Position numbers and translations under genes: made by a program. The notes under the pieces are model-generated. The model saw only the letters and a list, made by a program, of their open reading frames with translations, did no database searches and was not told the origin of the DNA. Shown one piece after another: positions 55,986-64,000 of a stretch of DNA of 64,000 nucleotides; position 1 is the first letter of the stretch, and every line of letters begins with the position of its first letter. Source of the stretch: Misgurnus anguillicaudatus (taxonomy: Eukaryota; Chordata; Actinopteri; Cypriniformes; Cobitidae); the NCBI RefSeq assembly GCF_027580225.2, contig NC_073352.2, forward strand, positions 1,862,501 through 1,926,500. Direction: 5' to 3'.

Positions 55986-56553
55986 TTTTTTTATATCAAA
56001 CAATGACCATGTTTACATGCACCCTCATAATGTGATTATAATGGGATTTTGGCAATATTGATTATACTTTACCTCATGTAAATACTTCCATAAAAATAAT
56101 GCAAAAAGCTCAACAAGTATAATTAATTAAAACAAGTGGCGTAAGCTGGTTTTGATTGTATTATTACACTGTAAAAAATAAATTGTTGGCTCAATGAATT
56201 ATTTTTTAGTAACTAGTTCTACAGAAATTTTACGTTCACTCAATTTCTGACTCCAAAGTGTTACCTGGATTGATGTTTTTTAGTTGGCCCAAACTTGACT
56301 CAAATATAAAAAGTATGTTTGCTCAACTAGCTTTATAGTTCATTCAACTAAAATGTTTTAATCAGTTGAATCTTTAAAAACTTACAGCAAAGACTCTGTC
56401 AATTAAAATTTAAGTATTTATATGTTGTATGTGTTATTTAAATTAATATTTATTATTTGGGAATTTTTAAGAAACTTTTTAAAATTATTTATCAAATAAT
56501 TTATGCTGGTTTTGTTAACAAATAATTAACTTCAGTCACATAAAAACAAAAGC

Positions 56554-56559
56554 TTTATT
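56554..56559 (-). terminator. Polyadenylation signal AATAAA
   Basis: AATAAA on the minus strand, 30 bp past the stop codon of the exon at 56589-56705. Confidence 0.5.
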
Positions 56560-56588
56560 CACTTATCATACAGACTGAACATACAGAA

Positions 56589-56705
56589 TTAAATCTTCTC
56601 TAAATAGAGGGCATAAAACAGTCCAAAAGGCACTCGAAAGTCAGTCAGAACATCTGCAGGGCCATTTAGGAGACTTTCTTCAGCCCTCTGGTCTGCCTCT
56701 CCACA
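56589..56705 (-). CDS. Terminal exon of a TE-borne gene, function unknown
   Basis: An open frame of about 38 codons ends ESLLNGPADVLTDFRVPFG-LFYALYLEKI and stop. Upstream TTTATTAAACCAG and further AGs offer acceptors. The (F/P)FGLFYALYL end resembles the C-terminus of uncharacterised fish proteins encoded by repetitive loci (…FGLIYALNL…), recalled rather than searched. The upstream boundary is uncertain, because in-frame TGAs lie at 56706-56711. Confidence 0.4.
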   Translation of the reverse strand, partial: CGEADQRAEESLLNGPADVLTDFRVPFGLFYALYLEKI

Positions 56706-57053
56706 TCATCACCGCTCTGGTTTAATAAACAGAGGAATATAAACACGCACACATACATAAATAACATGTTTAATATAATAAAGCTTGACGGTGAAAGATT
56801 TTATACCCTAAAATTGCCAAATTTCATCATCAGACATCACACGTAATTGAATTAAACACTATTGGGCGGTTTTCTCGGACAGGACTTATCACTGACTAAA
56901 ATACTGACATCTCTTAACATATGAGTGCTATTGTTTTGTCTCAAAATGCACGCCAGTATTGTATTTTATAAGGTTTGTTTGTAAAAATGTCCCAATTATA
57001 ATTAAGACGGAGTCCTAAACCCTGTCCGGTATTATCTTAACTAAAATAGCTCC

Positions 57054-57100
57054 ACTTTAACTCGGACACATAACACACACTTTAACTCGGACACATAACA
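57054..57100. repeat. 25-bp tandem duplication
   Basis: ACTTTAACTCGGACACATAA is repeated with period 25 (57054 and 57079). Confidence 0.8.
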
Positions 57101-57195
57101 TAACACACCTTTATATAACTTATATGTTTACAAAAACGTCGAGTATTTGCGTCTTTGCCAATTAATATAGTCTAAAATTAACATTTATTTACAAA

Positions 57196-57205
57196 CACTC
57201 ACCTG
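57196..57205 (-). other. Splice donor of a putative 5' exon
   Basis: On the minus strand GTCAG|GTGAGTG is a near-consensus donor. The sequence upstream (57206-57300) has no long frame and would be an untranslated leader. It could serve the mini-gene ending at 56554 or, because it is upstream of hdx on the same strand, an hdx leader. Confidence 0.35.
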
Positions 57206-58146
57206 ACGTGACCTTGAGGAAACGGCTGATGACTTGTGTCGTTGTGGGAAACAGTGAGTGATTCCAGCTGTTACATGCGGAATGATCTCAGATGAAATGA
57301 CCTGTGATTCCTTCCGAGTTAAGTTAAGACATTTTAAATTAAAAACTCACGCACATACTGTACATACATACGCACACGCGCGCACACGGGTACACACACG
57401 GGTATATTTAGAAGTTTTATTTAAGATTGTTATGATATTGGGACTATTTCTCCACCCGCTCCTTCAGCTCTGAAGTTCAAATTCGCATGCAGTCCGGTTA
57501 TAACAAATGTCAAAGATATGAAACATCACTCAACAGCGATATCAATTAAGTGCAATCCTACAATATGATTTAAAACATAACCCTTTCATTGTTAAGTATG
57601 AGAAATTAAAATGAATTAAATCACGTTTAAATGCCACAGAGATACCAGAGTCAGCAGTCGATTTCTGATGCGCTTGCCGAGGCGAGGCTGCGCTGGGCGG
57701 GGTGTGAGCGCTTAAGTGTCTGTGATTTTCTGGAGCTCATATGGATCTCATCTACGTCCGAAAGTGTCCGAGCACATTTTTAAATAGACGCTATCTTTAT
57801 TAACCGACCGCATATTTAAACTTTAAGCACATACATTCACGCATGAACAACTCTTACAATTACATTTTGTGACCAAATAACAGTAATATTATAAGCATTT
57901 TGTTGTCAGAAAACATAGCTGTCATAAGTCCACATATTTACCTGATTTGTCTTAATTAGTTCAGTCAACACTAGCCATTCTGAATGTTGACTGGATTTGA
58001 AAATAACCATTCATTTAATATTTTAAACACAGATTTATCTAGACTTAAAATAATATGTCTTTTCAACTAGCTCAAACAAAAAAATTTGTTTAACTTACAT
58101 ATTTTTGCCCGTCCAACATTTCATTAGTTGGATTTTTTACAGTGTA

Positions 58147-58924
58147 AGTAAATGTCACATAATTATTTTATTTAGAAGTTAGATTTATTTCAATCGTTTA
58201 GGTAGTCTATTACTTTTCTTATATTGAAGCATTGCTGTGTTAAAAATATTTGTTTGTTATATATATATAGTTTGTTATTTTCTTTAACATAGTTGTATGG
58301 ACCTAGCTACTCTTAGTCACTGACTAAACTGGATCCTTCACATAAAACACACACAAAACTGTGTTTTTGACATGCATTGTCAGCACTGTGGAGAGAAATA
58401 CAATAAAATGTGCTGAACAGGGTCCATGTAAGTAAACACTGATTACCTGAATAGTGACTTCACAAATTTATAAATTACAACAAAACAACATCAATAATAT
58501 TTGAGCTTAAACCATTATGACATTTTATTAACAAATATTTAATTAGTTAAAGTTCTTATCAGTTCTTATTCTGTGAAAAAAATTCAAAATAAAAATATTC
58601 ATGCGCAAAGGATTGTGGGTATTATTTACAACGTGCAATTTAAACTTACAACAAAATTTAAGCTCATTTCACTTGAATGTTTTAGTTTAATGGATTTTAT
58701 ACACTTAAGTAAAATTTTGACTTAAATGTGCTAAAGTTTTTGATTAAAATGTACTTAATTATTTTAGGACTATGTGCAGTGACTATAAAACTGTTAAATA
58801 TTAAGAATATAAGAAAATATATAATACAACTTACTATTCCCACAGAGTTCATTTTGTACATTCATTAATTGTATAATTATTTTCATTTTACTTAGGAAAA
58901 TCTAGTTCTCAATAAATGATATAT
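58147..58924. other. AT-rich, no feature recognised
   Basis: No ORF or repeat end can be supported, apart from the hAT target copy TGATATAT at 58917-58924. Confidence 0.5.
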
Positions 58925-59241
58925 TAGGGCTGGACGATATGGCCAAAATTTTTAGCATGATATAATTCTTAATTTCGGTCGATACGGTATAAATCCGATA
59001 ACGGTAAGCATTTAAAAAAAGCCTCAAGAAATACTACCAAGAATGCCTGCAATGGATGTCTGAACCAAAAACAAACCTCTGAAAAAAATTATTTGCCAAT
59101 GAAACCTTCTCCTATAAAACTATATCATATTTAAAATGAAAAGGGATAAATATATTAATGTTCACCTTTAGTACGTGTTAAGTCTTCATACAAAAAAGTG
59201 ATATCACTGTCCAGTAAACCAGACTTTCAGGCTCAGCTTAA

Positions 59242-60822
59242 AGTGCCCATCTTATGACTGCTTTTTCACAAGTTAAATAGGTGTATGAGTTCCATAAAGC
59301 ATGTTTCAAAAGTTGTTTGCTCGAAATAGCTTGTAGGAAAAGATTGTTACCCATCTCTAGGAGCCTCTGTTTCAGGGCATTTCAGATTGTGCCATTTTGA
59401 GCTAGTCATTACATATTTATGAGCTGCTGCTCCTTTGATCACGCCCCACTACTAACGTCATGTGCGCGTGCATAGTGATATCGTGAGCAATACAGACCAT
59501 ACTGTTATTATTTTATATATTATTATTATTGTGTATGTTGCCAACAGACAAATCATGCAGAAAAGTATCACTAATAAGTACACTACAGGAGAAGAAACTC
59601 ATGACACACAATGATTCCAGAGTCAATTGTGATGTAGCAGTTTCAACAATACACTCGTTTTCCCTGGACAATGCTAAAATATTCCCGTTATAAAACATTT
59701 TCAAACGCATTATTTTCACAAATTACAGAAATTAAGACCCGGCGGGGGATGTATACTGCTTGTGGACCGCGTGCTAATTGCTAGAAGCTAGCGGGAGGTC
59801 CGGACCGTAAAGTTATAAGAGGCTCTGGGGTTAGCCTCGTCAGAAAAGCCGGGGCGGTAGGGTCCGGTCTCGGTTAGTTTGGCAAAAAACTTTTAGTTTG
59901 GCAAAGCACTATTACTAAGTTCTTGTAGAATTGTAAAATAAAGCCGTAAAAAAATTTTTTTAACTTTCGAAACCACGCTGTAAACTATCTAGCCTGCAAA
60001 AACATCTATAGCCTACTGTTTACAACCAATTTTAACATCACTATACATTTAAAAGGTATAATTTACGGGATTAGCATCAATGTATGATCTCTGCTTTGAG
60101 ATACAGATGCTCTAGCATCATAAATGTAGTATTTTGTGACAGAAGATGACAACATGTAAAATATAACGTGACTTCTTACCCTTTGTGTTGATACAACGAT
60201 CGCGAATCGAATCCAGTCTGTTTCAGATGTGTGAATGATCCATGAAAGTCCAATAAAATACATCCAATGACCATTTTTGTCCACAAATGCGTTTTAATCC
60301 GTGAAATATAGATACATAGTCTGTTGTTTACATCAGATTTTGCATGAAGGTCTTATCGCCTACAATCTGATGACTATTTGCGTCGTAACACACTGTATAA
60401 AAGATTACTCCAGGTTCCAATAACCACGCGTTAAAACTTTGTTTTTAAAAGTAGGTTTTTTAAGAGTATAATCCATAATATCCAAATAGCGCTGTGAGAC
60501 ATGATAACAACAGGGTATCCGCGAGCGAAGTGACTGACTGCGCTGTGCTCTCTCTAGCTCCCTGATGGGTGGAGACCTGCGAGTGGGGTGGTGGGCAGGA
60601 AAATTCAAACTGAATGTGACGAAACGGTTAGTTACGTAACAACGGAGCTGAGTATGAACTCGCGCAATCTCAGACTCAAGGCAGAGGACATTCATAAACC
60701 TGTATCTCACTCAAAACAGCATGGATGGATTTTTTTCAAGTTTGTATGCGTGTGGGAGCATCAGAGACACAAAATAACAACCCAAAACCCAGAAAAAGTG
60801 AATTTTTCACAATATGGGCACT
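59242..60822. mobile_element. TTAA-site element (AGTGCCCAT ends)
   Basis: Ends AGTGCCCATCTTATGA and, reversed, AGTGCCCATATTGTGA lie between TTAA copies (59238-59241, 60823-60826). A minus-strand open stretch of 101 codons (60710-60405) has no known match and is probably incidental. Confidence 0.85.
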
Positions 60823-61319
60823 TTAATAATATTATAAGTGCACCCTGAATGTCAGTCAGTGTTAAAGAGCCACACAGATCCAAAATCGAAACTTACCTTT
60901 ATTGCAGTGTGTCATGTAGCTGTCCATCAATGTAAACAACGTGTAAAGTAGTTGAACCAAAAAGTGCACGATTAATAAAGTTATTGGCTTCTAAAGTAGG
61001 GAGCCGACTCTGAATCGCTGAAACGAGTCGTTATAGGGAGTGAGTCTTCTTCCTGATATTATCCACGTCACACGAACTTATCCACGTCACATGAGTTACT
61101 AATCTCCGCCTACGGCCTTGCCCGGGATAAACGAAAACTATGACCCGCCCACAGCTGGTTTGTGTGTGAGTGTAAACATCAGCTCACGCTGTGTTTTCAG
61201 CTTGTGTTGTTTTCACTACCAAAGGAGACTTTTTCAAGGAGGGATATACTAAACGTGTCTGGCTGTGAAGAATCAGTGGTTAAAATTAATTTTTATCGGA
61301 GGGATTTAGACGTTTGGCA

Positions 61320-61378
61320 ATGAAAGTGGTTCAGTACCCACTTTATTTGGAACAACATGCGTCTCCTAACCACAAACT
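61320..61378 (+). CDS. Putative first coding exon of a TE-borne gene
   Basis: ATG opens MKVVQYPLYLEQHASPNHK, and the exon ends CT|GTAAGT, a strong donor at 61379. No second exon was found before the element ends at 62736, so the gene may be a captured fragment. Evidence is one short frame plus one splice site. Confidence 0.35.
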
Positions 61379-61404
61379 GTAAGTATGATTATAGCTACAT
61401 ACTT

Positions 61405-62390
61405 GCTTAAAAGAGTGTAAAATGTCTATATTCGTTTTTATTGCTTGGATTAATGATGAATGATATCGTTGTTTAAACTCTAATTTATATACTGTCAGAG
61501 TCACGATAGCAAGCGGTTTTGCTATGACCCGGTTAGTTTACATAAATGCTTAAAAGAGTGTAAAATGTCTATATTCGTTTTTATTGCTTGGATTAATGAT
61601 GAATGATATCGTTATTTAAACTCTAACTTATATACTGTCAGAGTCACGATAGCAAGTGGTTTTGCTATGACCCGGTTAGTTTACATAAATGCTTAAATGA
61701 GTGTAAAATGTCTATATTCGTTTTTATTGCTTGGATTAATGATGAATGATATCGTTGTTTAAACTCTAATTTATATACTGTCAGAGTCACGATAGCAAGC
61801 GGTTTTGCTATGACCCGGTTAGTTTACATAAATGCTTAAATGAGTGTCAAATTGTTAGTTTCAATCGTCGTTTGTATTGTTTGGATTAATGATGAATGAT
61901 GTTGTGTGTTTAAACTGTTAATTTACTGTCAGAGAGTCACGTTAGCAAATGGCTAACCCATGCTCATTTACGATTTTGTTATGACCCGGTTAGTTTACAT
62001 TAATGCTTAAATGAGTGTAAAATGTCTATATTCGTTTTTATTGCTTGGATTAATGATGAATGATATCGTTGTTTAAACTCTAACTTATATACTGTCAGAG
62101 TCACGATAGCAAGCGGTTTTGCTATGACCCGGTTAGTTTACATAAATGCTTAAATGAGTGTAAAATTGTTAGTTTCAATCGTCGTTTGTATTGTTTGGAT
62201 TAATGATGAATGATGTTGTGTGTTTAAACTGTTAATTTACTGTCAGAGAGTCACGTTAGCAAACGGCTAACGCATGCTCATTTACGGTTTTGTTATGACC
62301 CGGTTAGTTTACATAAATGCTTAAATGAGTGTAAAATGTTAGTTTCAATCGTCGTTGTTATTGCTTGGATTAATGATGAATGATGTGTAT
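61405..62390 (+). repeat. Satellite array with two unit types (143 and 171 bp)
   Basis: Units begin GCTTAAA(A/T)GAGTGT at 61405, 61548, 61691, 61834, 62005, 62148 and 62319, giving spacings 143, 143, 143, 171, 143, 171 and a partial. The 143-bp type has GTCTATATTCG and ATAGCAAGCGGTTTTGC. The 171-bp type has TTGTTAGTTTCAATCGTCG and an extra GCTAACC.ATGCTCATTTACG. Confidence 0.92.
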
Positions 62391-63533
62391 TGATGTTGAT
62401 AATGTCTTCTCAGTATGTTAGCACGAGGTCAATGTTGCACTGTTGTTGGTCTGTGCCACCGATCTGTGGTCTGTGAGACTGATCTGTGATCTGTGCAAAG
62501 ACCCTGTGTCAGTTGACCAATCAGAGCAGAGTAGGCTACTGAAAGGTGGGGTTTAGGCAGACTGAGTCGTTGAACGGCTTCACACGAATCGTTTGGGGAT
62601 CTCTGAGAAATGGGGTAATTTTACATTTATATTTTGAGAAAACTACAGTGTTTTTTGACCTTGCATGCATTTAAACCTGTTGTCCGGGACTTATAAATAG
62701 TGATAGGATGCTTAAAATTGTCATCTTACTGGCTCTTTAAATGCTGTAATGCAGGGGTCTCAAACTTTCATAGTTCCATCTGTGTTAGTCCATAGATTTG
62801 ATAAATTTGCTATTATAGTGATATGTGGAGAAAATATTAATAAGTCAATGTGACCCTAAAACTTTTCAATGGTAGTATTTAATGTTACATACTGTAAGAA
62901 AAATAAAAATTACTGATCTACTTGTAATTGCTTAGCAAGCTAGATAGTGATATATTTGATACTAGACATTTAATTATATTATACATATTACTCATAAGGT
63001 GACAAAGCAGCATACATTTTATCATTTCTCCTCATCTTTACCCTTTTCTAACCATGGCACCTTATGGCCTAAACCTATTTTTTCTCACCAGTAATTTAGT
63101 TGTGCATTACATCCTTACATCTCCTGTTCTCCCTCCCTATATGGCGTCGTCATTGGAAGCTGTGACTTGACGCAAACTAACCCTGCACCACCTTTTCGTA
63201 TTCTAAGTGACCGCTCTTCTCTGAGCAAACACTCCTGAATTAATTGATCGCATGGTGACAATGATATGATTTGGCACAGATGAGCGATTTAAATCCGCAT
63301 TCCATTTGCTCGTCGTCCCGGAGATCGCGACTTATGGTTGCTTAACTACAAAAGACGGCACGCGTTTTATAGGGAAGTTGCGCCTTGACCCGCGTTTAAC
63401 ATGTGTCTTTACGCGTGACATGTGAACGGCCACAGACCGCCGTAATGTATATCGAAATATTCGAAATGCGTCTAGAAATCATATCACCGTTATCGAAAAA
63501 TATTATACCGCGAGATATATTGATATTGAATTA

Positions 63534-63797
63534 TTGTCCAGCCCTATGTTATATAAATGTTCTCAACTCCAGTCCTCGGCCCCCCCTCCCAGAATATTTT
63601 AGATGTCTCCATATATAGAACACCTTATTCAGTTCATCAGCTTGTGAGTGTGTTAATTAAGGAAACGTTTCAAACATTCTGGAAGGAGTCTGATTAGTGG
63701 AATCAGGCGTTTCATATCAGGTGATATCTAAAACATTCTGGGAGGGGGCCGAGGACTGGAGTTGAGAACATTTATATAACATTGGGCTGGACAATCT
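63534..63797. repeat. Long hairpin spanning a hAT terminus
   Basis: The left arm from ATTGTCCAGCCC (63534) through TATATAAATGTTCTCAACTC and CAGTCCTCGGCCCCC to about 63600 is mirrored at about 63720-63797 with few mismatches. The arms include the last 12 bp of the hAT element plus its target copy, so a second hAT-like terminus (GGGCTGGACAAT) faces the first. Confidence 0.8.
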
Positions 63798-63922
63798 GAT
63801 CTAGCTGATCTAATATTTACTACACCAAAAACTTAGTTTTTTTCAGTGATGCGGCCATGCAAACACATTAATTACATCTATTTCGCACTGAACTGTGCCT
63901 GTGTTTATGCCACGCACCTTAA

Positions 63923-64000
63923 AGACGTTCTAAGCGAATCTGTGTGTTGATTTTTGAAATGTGTTTTCAAACAAACTGAAGGTAGTTAACTCCTCCCCCT
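63923..64000. mobile_element. TTAA-site MITE, partial at window end
   Basis: It starts AGACGTTCTAAGCGAATCTG after TTAA (63919-63922) and matches, in inverted orientation, the right half of the element at 54921-55259. It is cut by the window end. Confidence 0.8.

Larger units (their letters stand above)
56167..58144. mobile_element. DNA element with CACTGTAAAAAAT ends carrying a mini-gene
   Basis: Inverted ends CACTGTAAAAAATAAA and, reversed, CACTGTAAAAAATCCAAC are each adjacent to TA, so a TA duplication is possible. Subterminal TTGGCTCAA/CCAAC words mirror loosely. The interior differs from usual MITE filler: it has a GC-rich stretch with GGGCGGGG (57660-57720), a good minus-strand splice donor (57202) and a minus-strand terminal exon with AATAAA (56554). 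Superfamily not decided; CACTG ends could also point to CACTA/EnSpm types. Confidence 0.65.
60866..62736. mobile_element. TTAA-site element (AGAGCCA ends) with exon and satellite
   Basis: Ends AGAGCCACACAGATCC and, reversed, AGAGCCAGTAAGATGA lie between TTAA copies (60862-60865, 62737-62740). A promoter-like stretch and untranslated leader precede a short plus-strand exon (61320-61378), and a 143/171-bp satellite fills the region after its splice donor. Confidence 0.8.
58925..63546. mobile_element. hAT-type element (TAGGGCTGGACGATAT ends) with two nested TTAA elements
   Basis: Ends TAGGGCTGGACGATATGG and, reversed, TAGGGCTGGACAATAATT. Flanks TGATATAT (58917-58924) and TGTTATAT (63547-63554) match at seven of eight. 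Subterminal ACGGTAT/ATACCG and CGATA words fit this hAT type. Removing the insertions at 59242-60822 and 60866-62736 leaves about 1.15 kb with no transposase. Confidence 0.85.

Noticed and set aside
60405..60848. Overlapping open frames of 86 and 101 codons
   Set aside because: Both strands are open over the same part of a TTAA element end, without a motif or splice support.
61405..62390. CRISPR-like array
   Set aside because: The whole 143/171-bp unit is conserved with no unique spacers, and the genome is vertebrate; it is a satellite.

Overview
The window looks like a teleost genome, most likely a cyprinid. The evidence is the density of fish-type transposons: L2-clade LINEs ending in GAATTG repeats, hAT elements with 8-bp target duplications, foldback elements flanked by TTAA, a tRNA-derived SINE and a Rex1-like LINE. 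There is also one recognisable vertebrate host gene. No bacterial-style genes, CRISPR arrays or operons are present.

The host gene is hdx (highly divergent homeobox) on the minus strand. Its first coding exon (55411-55557) and a large second coding exon (30354-31409) are separated by a 24-kb intron that splits the first homeodomain just before its recognition helix. Together they encode 401 codons in phase 0. No later exons were recognised at lower coordinates. Almost everything else is mobile DNA lying in this intron, in the next one, or upstream.

Region by region: 1-9.1 kb holds a hAT element, then an old LINE reverse transcriptase interrupted by a young 6.9-kb LTR element. That LTR element is on the minus strand, has a primer-binding site matching tRNA-Phe, LTRs that differ at three positions, and no recognisable gag or pol. 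9.1-16.8 kb holds a decayed L2-clade LINE, MITEs, a solo LTR inside a hAT MITE, and a 5'-truncated L2. 17-23 kb is nested hAT elements with an L2 tail and a long palindrome. 23.9-27.0 kb is a TTAA-flanked element carrying two foldback insertions and remnants of a coding exon. 27.3-30.3 kb holds a hAT element and a SINE that landed about 35 bp past an hdx splice donor. 33.7-40.3 kb holds a Rex1-like LINE with a 2A-like peptide and an inverted partial L2. 42.6-48.06 kb is a nearly full-length L2 with an esterase-domain ORF1 and an endonuclease/reverse-transcriptase ORF2. 48.2-49.7 kb is a hAT within a hAT. 53.4-55.3 kb holds MITEs and a LINE tail. 56.2-58.1 kb is an element with CACTGTAAAAAA ends carrying what looks like a small minus-strand gene. 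58.9-63.5 kb is a hAT element that received two TTAA-type insertions, one with a two-subtype satellite in a putative intron.

No transposable element here has an intact full set of ORFs. The L2 at 42.6-48 kb is nearest, with roughly five lesions. The main value of the window is its stratigraphy: many insertions have readable target duplications, and two have an uninterrupted copy of the target in the same window.
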